Made by a program: the position numbers and the translations under genes | DNA from: an uncultured Bacteroidales bacterium | GTDB lineage: Bacteria > Bacteroidota > Bacteroidia > Bacteroidales > P3 | Assembly (NCBI GenBank): GCA_946183915.1 | Contig: CAMHDJ010000003.1 | Coordinates: forward strand, 19,545-83,544 | Reading direction: 5' to 3' | DNA: 64,000 bases | The notes under the pieces: generated by a model | What the model was told of the DNA's origin: nothing | Database searches by the model: none | Seen by the model: the letters and a program-made list of their open reading frames with translations, nothing else | Shown here: piece after piece, positions 33,521 through 41,210 of the stretch | How the letters are laid out: every line of letters starts with the position of its first letter | Position numbering within the stretch: the first letter of the stretch is position 1

Positions 33521-35102
33521 TAAATCGCGCCGCTTGGCGTTACCACAGAAGATGATCGAAACGAGACAAATAGACCTCACGCCCGAGGAGTACCACGTGC
33601 CGGAGGCGCGTCGGCGGGCGCTGATGCGCGAGCTGGGCCTCGGTGAAGCCGAGGCCGGAAAGGCTCGTGTGGTGCGTCGCACCCTCGACTGCCGCCGCCG
33701 CAACGTAGTGTACCACTGCACGATAGCCGTCGGCGACGCCGAGCCTTTGCCAGTGTCCCCCGCCCTCACCCTGCCGCCCGATGCGCGGCCGGTGGTGGTG
33801 GTCGGCGCCGGACCAGCGGGCCTCTTTGCCGCCCTCCGCGCCCTCGAGCTGGGCCTGCGCCCCGTCATTGTGGAGCGCGGCAAGCCGGTGGAGGAGCGCA
33901 AGTACGACGTGGCGCGGCTGGGGCGCGAGCAGGTGGTCGATCCGGACAGCAACTGGTGCTTCGGCGAAGGCGGCGCCGGCACCTACAGCGACGGCAAGCT
34001 CTACACGCGCTCCACCAAGCGGGGCGACGTGGGGGCGGTGCTGCGCACCTTTGTGGCCCACGGCGCCGACCCCGACATCATGCTCGACGCCCACGCCCAC
34101 ATCGGCACCGACCGCCTGAGCGGCATCATCGCCCGCATGCGGCACACCATCGAGCAGGCGGGCGGCGAGTACCGCTTCGGCTGCCGCGTGGAGGACCTCG
34201 TGCTGCGCGACGGGCGCGTGGTCGGCGTGGTGGACCAGCACGGCCGGCGCCACGAGGGCGCGGCGGTGGTCCTGGCCACGGGCCACTCGGCGCGCGACGT
34301 CTACCACATGTTCCTGCGCCACGGCTGGCTGCTAGAGGCCAAGCCCTTCGCACTGGGCGTGCGCGTGGAGCATCCGCAACAGCTGATCAACGAAATACAG
34401 TATCACGGCCAGGGCTACTCGCCCTACCTGCCTCCGGCAGCCTACAGCCTCACCACGCAGGTGGGCACGCACGGCGTCTTCTCGTTCTGCATGTGCCCCG
34501 GCGGGGTGATCGTGCCGGCCGCCACGGGCCCCGGCCAGCAGGTGGTCAACGGCATGAGCAACTCGCATCGCAACTCGCCCTGGGCCAACAGCGGCATCGC
34601 CGTCACGGTGGGCCTGGACGACCTAGCCCCCCTGGCACCCGGCGCCGAGCGCTCGCCGCTCGCCCTGCTCGACTTCCAGATGGCCGTGGAGCAACGCATG
34701 TTCCACGCCGGCGGCGACAGCGTCAACGCCCCGTCGCAACGGCTGGTGGACTTCCTGCGGCGGCGCCCCTCTTCGACCCTGCCCCGCACGGGCTACCTGG
34801 GCCACACCGTCGGCGCCCCGCTGCACGAGCTGCTGCCCCCGTTTGTGGCGGAGGCTTTGGCGCAGGGATTCAGGGACTTCGACCGCAAGATGCGCGGCTT
34901 CGTCACCGAAGAGGCCACGCTGCTGGCCGTCGAAAGCCGCACATCAAGCCCGGTGCGCATACCCCGCGACCGGGAGACGCTGCAACACCCCCAGCTGCCG
35001 GGGCTCTACCCCTGCGGCGAAGGGGCCGGCTATGCCGGCGGCATCGTCAGCAGCGCCCTCGACGGCATACGCTGCATCGAAGCCCTCAGCCTTCAAAGGT
35101 GA
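33507..35102 (+). CDS. FAD-dependent oxidoreductase of the COG2509 type
   Basis: 531 residues. A 90-residue N-terminal region (RQIDLTPEEYHVPEARRRAL, LDCRRRNVVYHCTIAVGD) precedes the Rossmann motif VVGAGPAGLFAALRALELG, then VIVERGKPVEERK, CFGEGGAGTYSDGKLYT and the final GEGAGYAGGIVSSALDG. This matches uncharacterised FAD dehydrogenases (COG2509) whose substrate is unknown. The start at 33507 has GAAGGAAG upstream; ATG 33552 is an alternative. It overlaps DUF6266 at the 5' end and converges with porT, overlapping it by 17 bases at the 3' end. Confidence 0.88.
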   Translation: MPTNNKSRRLALPQKMIETRQIDLTPEEYHVPEARRRALMRELGLGEAEAGKARVVRRTLDCRRRNVVYHCTIAVGDAEPLPVSPALTLPPDARPVVVVGAGPAGLFAALRALELGLRPVIVERGKPVEERKYDVARLGREQVVDPDSNWCFGEGGAGTYSDGKLYTRSTKRGDVGAVLRTFVAHGADPDIMLDAHAHIGTDRLSGIIARMRHTIEQAGGEYRFGCRVEDLVLRDGRVVGVVDQHGRRHEGAAVVLATGHSARDVYHMFLRHGWLLEAKPFALGVRVEHPQQLINEIQYHGQGYSPYLPPAAYSLTTQVGTHGVFSFCMCPGGVIVPAATGPGQQVVNGMSNSHRNSPWANSGIAVTVGLDDLAPLAPGAERSPLALLDFQMAVEQRMFHAGGDSVNAPSQRLVDFLRRRPSSTLPRTGYLGHTVGAPLHELLPPFVAEALAQGFRDFDRKMRGFVTEEATLLAVESRTSSPVRIPRDRETLQHPQLPGLYPCGEGAGYAGGIVSSALDGIRCIEALSLQR

Positions 35103-35811
35103 AGCTGAGCATAAAGGTACGGGTGTTCAGATAGTCGAAACTGCTGATGTAGACATCGGGGTCTTCGACCTTGAGATCGAGCAGGCCGAAGGTCATCTTC
35201 ATCTCGATGGCAAACTTGACATATCGGAGAAATACGTCGAAACCCGCCCCCATGGAGTAGCGCAAGTCGCTGGCCTGGAGGCGGATGATGCTTTGGTTGG
35301 TCTGGTTGCGGTTCTTGCGGAGGGAGGCGAAGTCGAAGCCGTAGCTGGCGCCGCCGGTGAGGTAGGGGCGGAAATTGCCGTAGCGCACCGCGCGGAACTT
35401 GAGCTCGAGCGGGATGTCGCCGTAGACCGACTCGACATTGCGGCTGCGCTCGGCCAGGTGATGGGAGGCCAGATAGGCGGGTTCCCAGGCGTAGCTTATC
35501 TCGCGTGTCACGAGGGTAACGCCCGGCAGCAGGCGCAGGTTGAACCACTTGCCGAGGCGCATATCGCCGATGACGGCGATGTGGAAGCCGGGGGAATAGT
35601 AGGACGTGACGCCCTGAAGCGAGCGGCGCATCTGGGCATCGTCGTTGAAACGGAGGTCGAACTTGGACTGGGTGTAGCCCACCTGGATGCCATAGTGGAG
35701 CAGACGACGGTCGAAACCGCCGAGGTTGCCGGTCTGTCCCTGGGCAAAAAGAGCAAGCGGACTCATAAGTCCTATAAGTGCAATAAGGCCTATCAGTCCG
35801 CTTTTCTTCAT
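35086..35811 (-). CDS. porT: Type IX secretion / outer-membrane protein PorT
   Basis: 241 residues from MKKSGLIGLIALIGLM. Residues RRLLHYGIQVGYTQSKFDL, SPGFHIAVIGDMRLGKWFNL, RLLPGVTL, YGDIPLELKF and FRPYLTGGASYGFDFAS follow the PorT pattern: a small eight-strand barrel needed for type IX secretion in Porphyromonas. The signal peptide is encoded by 9-bp CTTATAGGA-like repeats. It agrees with the T9SS cargo genes at 37881-40591. The start at 35811 was chosen because the upstream extension lacks a signal peptide and overlaps the asparaginase gene. Confidence 0.85.
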   Translation of the reverse strand: MKKSGLIGLIALIGLMSPLALFAQGQTGNLGGFDRRLLHYGIQVGYTQSKFDLRFNDDAQMRRSLQGVTSYYSPGFHIAVIGDMRLGKWFNLRLLPGVTLVTREISYAWEPAYLASHHLAERSRNVESVYGDIPLELKFRAVRYGNFRPYLTGGASYGFDFASLRKNRNQTNQSIIRLQASDLRYSMGAGFDVFLRYVKFAIEMKMTFGLLDLKVEDPDVYISSFDYLNTRTFMLSFTFEG

Positions 35812-35816
35812 GTAAA

Positions 35817-36833
35817 CTATTCGGTGATTTCGCCGCGGAGCGACTGGCTGAGGCGCTCTTTGACGTGCTCCTTGTCGTCGGGGTACTCGCCAAGCAGGCA
35901 CATCATCTTGGCGATGGCGGCCTCAATGGTGATGTCGCCCGCGCCGATGACGCCGATGCGGTCCAGATCGCAGCTGGCGGCATACTGGCGCATCTTGACC
36001 GATCCGGCCTTGCACTGGGTCACATTCAGCACAACGACGCCGCGCTGTATGGCCTTGTCGAGGGCCGAGATGAACCACTCGTCGGTGGGGGCGTTGCCGG
36101 AACCATAGGTTTCGATGACCACACCCTGGAGGCCCGGCGTGCCAAGGACGGCGTTGACCACCTCGGGGCCGATGCCAGGGAAGAGTTTGAGGATGGCCAC
36201 CCGCGTGTCGAACCGCTTGCGAACCTGCAAGGGCTCGGTGGGCATGGGCTGGAAGAGGCGCTCCCGGAAGCTGATGTTGATGCCCGCTTTGGCCAGCGAG
36301 GGGTAGTTGTACGACTCGAAGGCGTCGAAATTCTCGGCGTTGATCTTGGTGCTTCGGTTGCCACGGTAGAGGTGGCTGTCGAAGAAGATGCAGACTTCGG
36401 GGATGGTCACCAGGCGGGTGGAGGCCACCTCGAGGGCGCAGATGATGTTCTCTCGGCCGTCGGACCGCAGCATACCCAGGGGGAGTTGGCTGCCGGTGAG
36501 CACGATAGGTTTGGCCAGATTCTTGAACATGAAGCTCAGCGCCGAGGCGGTGTAGGCCATGGTGTCGGTGCCATGGAGCACCACAAAGCCGTCGTACCGG
36601 TCGTACTCCCGCTCGATGATGTTGGCGATGTCGACCCACAAAGAGGGGGTCATATTGGAAGAATCGATGATATTGTCCAGCGTCACCGAGTCGATGCCAT
36701 AGCTACAGGCCCGGAGTTGGGGGACAGCATCGTAGATACGGTCGAGGGCAAAGGGATGCAACGAGCCGTTTTCATCCTGCACCATACCGATGGTACCACC
36801 GGTATAGACCATCAAAACGCGGTTGTGCTTCAC
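35817..36833 (-). CDS. ansA: Type I L-asparaginase
   Basis: 338 residues, no signal peptide. Catalytic motifs: VYTGGTIGMVQDENG (first Thr) and VVLHGTDTMAYTASALSF (second Thr with Asp). The C-terminal domain has VVIETYGSGNAPTDEWFI. Cytosolic type I asparaginase converting asparagine to aspartate and ammonia. Its stop is five bases from the porT start, and its ATG overlaps the stop of the upstream lipoprotein gene by four bases, so the three genes form a transcript. Confidence 0.93.
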   Translation of the reverse strand: MKHNRVLMVYTGGTIGMVQDENGSLHPFALDRIYDAVPQLRACSYGIDSVTLDNIIDSSNMTPSLWVDIANIIEREYDRYDGFVVLHGTDTMAYTASALSFMFKNLAKPIVLTGSQLPLGMLRSDGRENIICALEVASTRLVTIPEVCIFFDSHLYRGNRSTKINAENFDAFESYNYPSLAKAGINISFRERLFQPMPTEPLQVRKRFDTRVAILKLFPGIGPEVVNAVLGTPGLQGVVIETYGSGNAPTDEWFISALDKAIQRGVVVLNVTQCKAGSVKMRQYAASCDLDRIGVIGAGDITIEAAIAKMMCLLGEYPDDKEHVKERLSQSLRGEITE

Positions 36834-37702
36834 TTGGTCGAGATGACGAGGTAGTCGGTATACTTCCAGAACTGGGTGGGATTGAGGATGCGCAGGTAGG
36901 CGGTGACGGAGGGATCCTCCTCGTCAGCCACCATCTCGTAGCTGTTGTCCGGGTGCTGCGAGATGAGGATGGCCTTCTTCTTGTTGATGCTGATGGTGGT
37001 CACCTTGGTGCGATCGATCTCGGTGAAGTAGTCGGTGTTCATATCAGCCACGGTGCCTTGCTTGCGACCGATACCGATGAAGCCGCCGGTCTTGGCCACG
37101 ATGCCGGCCTCACGCAGCTCGTTGTAGGTGCCCACGGCAAACCAAGCGCGGTTGGCATCAGCAATCTGCTGGGCGATATAGTCGTCCTTCTGCTGGTTCT
37201 GTGCCGTCAGCTCGGTGACATTCTGGTTGAGGCTACGGATGACCACCTTGCTGTTCTCCAGTTCGGCCGTCAGGCTGGCGATCTGCTGCTCCTGCTGGGC
37301 GGCACGCTCTTCGAGGCGGGTGATGAAGGCTTCCAGGTCGGCAGCCTTCTTGCCAAGGGTACCCACTTTCTGGTTGAGCTGGGCGATCTTTTTCTTGTTG
37401 TCGGCCATCATGGACTCGATGGAGGCCATCTGATCGGCGATCTGCTGCTTCTGATTGACGTTGCCCTCCACGTTATTGCGGCGCATCTCCTGCACGGTGG
37501 AGTACTTTGAGTTGATCATCGAGAGGTTGTCCTCGATCTCATTGAGCATCACAAAGAGGCTGTCGATCTCGGCATCCTTGGTGTCAACGATGGTCTGCAG
37601 CGAGTCGATCTTCAGCTGACGGCTGTCGAGCTCTTTCTGATTGCAACTGTTGAAGGTGGTGGCTACGAGGGCCAAGGCCACAGTCAAAACGATTTTTTTC
37701 AT
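36830..37702 (-). CDS. Coiled-coil lipoprotein
   Basis: 290 residues from MKKIVLTVALALVATTFNSC, with a lipobox-like TTFNSC (Cys-20). Residues about 20-190 are almost continuous heptads (DSLQTIVDTKDAEIDSLFVM, NQKVGTLGKKAADLEAFITR, QEQQIASLTAELENSKVV), then a beta-rich domain (VGTYNELREAGIVAKTGGFI, TTISINKKKAILISQHPDN, NPTQFWKYTDYLVIS). Similar Bacteroidota proteins are sometimes named Cbp1-family collagen-binding adhesins; I recall this only from annotations. Probably a periplasmic or surface rod anchored in the outer membrane. Confidence 0.75.
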   Translation of the reverse strand: MKKIVLTVALALVATTFNSCNQKELDSRQLKIDSLQTIVDTKDAEIDSLFVMLNEIEDNLSMINSKYSTVQEMRRNNVEGNVNQKQQIADQMASIESMMADNKKKIAQLNQKVGTLGKKAADLEAFITRLEERAAQQEQQIASLTAELENSKVVIRSLNQNVTELTAQNQQKDDYIAQQIADANRAWFAVGTYNELREAGIVAKTGGFIGIGRKQGTVADMNTDYFTEIDRTKVTTISINKKKAILISQHPDNSYEMVADEEDPSVTAYLRILNPTQFWKYTDYLVISTK

Positions 37703-37825
37703 ATCTGTCAATGTTTTTTGTTCACGTTGTTCTACAATAATACCTTTTCCGCCTAATCGCGGTGGTTCTATAACGCCGCTTTTGAGGCGATATTATATCG
37801 GCGATTCCTAAATTATGTTAAATAG

Positions 37826-37861
37826 TATAGGGTTCCCATGCTGACACATGGGAGCCCTATA
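37826..37861. terminator. Terminator after the second T9SS cargo gene
   Basis: ATAGGGTTCCCATG and CATGGGAGCCCTAT pair with loop CTGACA (one mismatch pair), 20 bases after the minus-strand stop of the 37881-38861 gene. Confidence 0.7.
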
Positions 37862-37880
37862 ACTACTAATATTTTCTATA

Positions 37881-38861
37881 TCAACGCTTAACGACGCGGA
37901 AGGCCATTCCGTCGATGCGGAGAACATAAACGCCGGCAGAAAGGTGATCCATGGGGAGTTGCCAGCGGTCGGAGGCCAGTGTCCAGGCGCCCAGACGCCG
38001 CCCGGCCAGGTCGCAGAGCTGCGCCTGGCAGCCCCGGGCGCCCTCGACGGTCAACCTGTCGGAGACCGGATTGGGCCAGAGACGCACAGATGTGTGGCCC
38101 TCAGCGGCATCGATGCCCACGGTCGACTGCAGCACAGCCACCCCCGTGAGGTCGAAACCGCCGCTGCCCCAGATGGTGTCGCTGGTGGGATAGGGGTCGT
38201 TGACGATGCGGCCTTCGGCATCGAAGGTGGCGTAGAGCGGGTCGATGGTGCCCACCACATCCACCAGTCGCACGTAGACGATACGGTCGATGTCGATGCC
38301 GGCGCTGTCGCGCAGCTCCTCCAGGTCGAAGGGTGTGCCATAGCCGACCCGGAACTTGCCGGCCAAGTTGTTGATCATCGTGGGATCGAGCGAGCCGTTG
38401 ACCTGCTGATCGGTTGGCGTGAGCGACGTGGCGGGGAAGCGCACGTAACGCTCGCCGTCGGTGCTCACCTCGACGAAGGCCAGCTCGAGGAAGGCGTCGT
38501 TAAACGAGTTCTCGAAGACCGCGAAATCGGGCCCTTCGATGTTGCGGATGGGCTGGTCGAAGGTGAGGGTGGCCGTACCGCCGTCGCCCAGGCTGACAGC
38601 CGTCGTGGTGACCGAGCTGGCGGCGCCGGTGCCGTAGGCCTCCTCGCCGTACTTGACGCGAGGGCCGTCGGGCGCGACGATGTCCACCGGACCGCGCACC
38701 ACACTACAGGTCGTGGCCCAACCGGCGATGGCCGAGCTGTCGTAGTGGATGGCGTTGCTGCCGGGAGTACCCGCGGCTCCACAGAAAGGACCTTGCCCGT
38801 AGCAGCACCCGGTGCCGGCCACGAGCAAGAGTCCGAAGAATGACAAAACCTTATGATTCAT
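37881..38861 (-). CDS. Cobalamin-regulated T9SS surface protein (single-domain)
   Basis: 326 residues. Signal peptide MNHKVLSFFGLLLVAGTGCCYGQ. The main domain (about residues 25-240) has GDGGTATLTFDQPIRNIEGP, DFAVFENSFNDAFLELAFVE, VSTDGERYVRFPATSLTP, NNLAGKFRVGYGTPFDLEEL and GSGGFDLTGVAVLQ; the same pattern occurs in PEP-CTERM- or T9SS-sorted cell-surface proteins of several phyla, function unknown. The C-terminal domain (VRLWPNPVSDRLTVEG, CDLAGRRLGAW, LSAGVYVLRIDG) is a type A T9SS signal. It is 20 bases downstream of the repeat protein under the same cobalamin riboswitch, so a role in corrinoid capture is inferred. Confidence 0.85.
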   Translation of the reverse strand: MNHKVLSFFGLLLVAGTGCCYGQGPFCGAAGTPGSNAIHYDSSAIAGWATTCSVVRGPVDIVAPDGPRVKYGEEAYGTGAASSVTTTAVSLGDGGTATLTFDQPIRNIEGPDFAVFENSFNDAFLELAFVEVSTDGERYVRFPATSLTPTDQQVNGSLDPTMINNLAGKFRVGYGTPFDLEELRDSAGIDIDRIVYVRLVDVVGTIDPLYATFDAEGRIVNDPYPTSDTIWGSGGFDLTGVAVLQSTVGIDAAEGHTSVRLWPNPVSDRLTVEGARGCQAQLCDLAGRRLGAWTLASDRWQLPMDHLSAGVYVLRIDGMAFRVVKR

Positions 38862-38881
38862 AGCATAAAGCTTGAGATCGG

Positions 38882-40591
38882 TTAGCGGCTGACGACCACG
38901 CGGGCGGCGGCACCGGCCACGCGGAGCACGTAGACGCCCTCGTTCAGCTGGCTGACGGGCAGCTGCACGCTGCTAGTGCCGGCAGCCACCGGACGGGCGG
39001 CCACGCGGCGGCCGGCCATGTCGAAGAGTTCCACCTCGCTGTTGGCCTCCAGGGGCTCGAAGGTCACGTTGAGCAGCACAGCGGCGGGGTTGGGATAGAG
39101 GCTCACGTTGACGCTGTTCACCTCGGCGATGCCCACAGGCACGCTGACGGGGTGCACCTCCATCGGGTAGACGTAGGTGTAGTACCAGTAGCCGTCATAC
39201 TCCGAGCTGTCCACGACGACACCGGCCGCGGGCTCGGCCCACTTCTCGAAGTCGCCGTCGGCCAGCGGCTGGGCCATACCCATGTCGCTGACGCCGTTGT
39301 TCTTGCTCTCCCACCAGCTGTAGGCCTGCTTGCGCAGGGTGTCGCCGGGGGCAACGATGAAGACGATGTCGCCCAGGTAGGCGCCGTCCATGGTGTAGTT
39401 GAAGCGGTTGTCGGCCTCGGCGATGTCGTCCATCATGTCGGCCACAGTCTTCTCACCGTCGAAGCGGTAGCCCCAGGCCAGAGCCGTGTCGGCCCAGTTG
39501 ACGGCCATCACCACGCGGTTGGCACCGTTGCCAACCCAGTAGAGGATGTCGCTGGCGGCGATGGTGCCCTCCTCGGGCAGCGGAGCCGCGTTGGGATCGT
39601 TGACGGCGTGGATCTCCATCGGGTAGACGTAGGTGGTCATCCAATAACTATAGCTGGCGAGGTACATCACGCTGGCTTCCACACCAGCCGCGGGCTCGGC
39701 CCACTTCTCGAAGTCGCCGTCGGCCAGCGGCTGGCCCATGCCGGCGTCGGTCGTGCCGTTGTTGGTGCTCTCCCACCAGCTGTAGGCCTGCTTGCGCAGG
39801 GTGTCGCCTTCGGCAACGACGAAGACGATGTCGTCCAGGCCGTAGGCGCCCATCTCGATGCTGAAGCGGGGATCGTCGGCGGCGATGGCGTTCAGCATGT
39901 CGCTGACGCTCTTGTCGCCGTCGAAGCGGTAGCCCCAGGCCAGGGCCGTGTCGGCCCAGTTGACGGCCAGCACTGCCTGCTTGGCGCCGGTGCCCACCCA
40001 GTAGCGGATGTCGCTGGCGGCGATGGTGGAGGCCGCGGGCAGCAGGGCCGCGTTGGGATCGGTGGCGGGATAGATGATATCGGCGGCCTCGGTCTCGTAG
40101 GTCTCGGGATCCATGGGCAGCCAGTCGACAAAGTCGCCGTCGGCCACATTGTCGCCCATCACGCCGGCCGACGGTTTATCCACGTCGCTGGCGTCCTTCC
40201 AGTTGTACATCCACCAGGCCACACCGGACATACCATCCACCACACCCGTGATGTTCAGCCCCAGCGTGGTGTCGACGTAGGTCAGGTTGTTGATGTAGGT
40301 GTGCGTGCTGTTCCAGGTGACGGTGAGACGGCTGTCGTAGGCGGCGATGGTGTCCATCAGGTCGCGCATCAGGGCGGTGGTGCCGTTCCACTGCACACCC
40401 CAGGCCAGGCCCACATTGCCGGCCACGGCGTCGTTCCACGTGATGCAGATGACGGCCTTGCTCTCGCCCGTACCGGTCCAGTGGCGGATCATATTCTGCG
40501 GGACGGTGGGATTCACGACCGGCTCCCACTGGGCCGAAGCGCCGGCGGCCAGCAGCAGGCCGCAAGCAAAGACAAGTAGTTTTTTTACCAT
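38882..40591 (-). CDS. Cobalamin-regulated T9SS surface protein with three tandem domains
   Basis: 569 residues. Signal peptide MVKKLLVFACGLLLAAGASA, then three related units: residues about 35-160, 195-330 and 348-482. Units 2 and 3 are close copies (NWADTALAWGYRFDG, GDTLRKQAYSWWES, GQPLADGDFEKWAEPAAGV or AQPLADGDFEKWAEPAAGV, YVYPMEIHAV or YVYPMEVHPV) while unit 1 is diverged (LAWGVQWNG). The C-terminal about 80 residues (VSLYPNPAAVLLNVTF, LFDMAGRRVAARP, LNEGVYVLRVAG) are a type A T9SS sorting domain, so the protein is exported by T9SS and probably anchored at the cell surface. A cobalamin riboswitch lies at 40735-40905 in its leader. Function is unknown; corrinoid or corrinoid-carrier binding is the main hypothesis. 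Confidence 0.85.
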   Translation of the reverse strand: MVKKLLVFACGLLLAAGASAQWEPVVNPTVPQNMIRHWTGTGESKAVICITWNDAVAGNVGLAWGVQWNGTTALMRDLMDTIAAYDSRLTVTWNSTHTYINNLTYVDTTLGLNITGVVDGMSGVAWWMYNWKDASDVDKPSAGVMGDNVADGDFVDWLPMDPETYETEAADIIYPATDPNAALLPAASTIAASDIRYWVGTGAKQAVLAVNWADTALAWGYRFDGDKSVSDMLNAIAADDPRFSIEMGAYGLDDIVFVVAEGDTLRKQAYSWWESTNNGTTDAGMGQPLADGDFEKWAEPAAGVEASVMYLASYSYWMTTYVYPMEIHAVNDPNAAPLPEEGTIAASDILYWVGNGANRVVMAVNWADTALAWGYRFDGEKTVADMMDDIAEADNRFNYTMDGAYLGDIVFIVAPGDTLRKQAYSWWESKNNGVSDMGMAQPLADGDFEKWAEPAAGVVVDSSEYDGYWYYTYVYPMEVHPVSVPVGIAEVNSVNVSLYPNPAAVLLNVTFEPLEANSEVELFDMAGRRVAARPVAAGTSSVQLPVSQLNEGVYVLRVAGAAARVVVSR

Positions 40592-40734
40592 ATTGATACA
40601 GTTTTAATCAGTTAATACTTCTGTTCTCAATATCGGCAACGCTGCAGAGGGAAAGGACGAGAGACACACGCGGGGCGACAGCCCGGAGGGTCACCGGCGG
40701 CTTTTCCTCGAAAGCGGAACCGATTTTCACGTGG

Positions 40735-40905
40735 TTTGGCAGGTCTTCTGGCTTGCTCTCTGGGGCCCTGTCTTCCCATGCACCTATGGCGGCACACAGT
40801 GACGTAACCTATTGGGCCTCAACTCTCGAGCTTACAGCAGCGGGACTGCGCCGGACTCTCACCGGCTTCCCTCTTGGCACCCTCGTCGGGCGACCAAACC
40901 GTCGG
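40735..40905 (-). ncRNA. Cobalamin riboswitch (minus strand)
   Basis: On the minus strand: TTGGTCGCCCGACGAGGGTG at the 5' end, then the CAGTCCCGCTGCTGTAAGC region, CACTGTGTGCCGCC, GGGAAGACAGGG and the B12 box AGCCAGAAGACCTGCC (40738-40753), identical to the box of the plus-strand riboswitch. It precedes two T9SS cargo genes; about 145 bases separate it from the first ATG. Confidence 0.95.
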
Positions 40906-40936
40906 CAAAAATACTAAATAAAATCCACATGGCAAA
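40906..40936 (-). promoter_or_regulatory. Promoter of the second riboswitch operon
   Basis: Minus strand: TTTG (40933-40936) and TATTTTTG (40906-40913) with 19-base spacing, an excellent Bacteroidota promoter. Predicted transcription start about 40899, at the edge of the aptamer. Confidence 0.8.
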
Positions 40937-41029
40937 AAAAGTGTATTTTTTAACATTATTTATGACTTTGCCACACAATACGCCCCAAAAAGCCGTTTTC
41001 ACGCTACCACACAACACGCTGATTCTCTG

Positions 41030-41098
41030 CATCCTCCTTGCTTGCATGCATAGATGATGCCTAGGGGATGCCTGGGGGATGCCTGGGGGATGCCTGGA
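41030..41098 (+). repeat. GATGCCTAGGG tandem repeat, 5' end of second B12 module copy
   Basis: CCTTGCTTGCATGCATAGAT is followed by units GATGCCTAGGG, GATGCCTGGGG, GATGCCTGGAA. Its reverse complement matches 6843-6903, and homology continues towards the promoter (GGGGCGTATTGTGTG versus GAGGCGTATTGTGTG near 6961-6974). Confidence 0.88.
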
Positions 41099-41210
41099 AG
41101 GGACTGTGCATGTGTCAGTTGCAAAAGGCGGACGGCAGCGGGCGGAGGGGCGGCACTTTTTACTTGATACAAATACTAAAACGAGCCGTGTCTTCGTTAT
41201 AGCGGACAGA

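Noticed and set aside
41079..41210. N-terminal extension of the M3 peptidase to 41079
   Set aside because: The added part is encoded by the GATGCC repeat edge and has no similarity to the family; ATG 41211 begins the conserved N-terminus.
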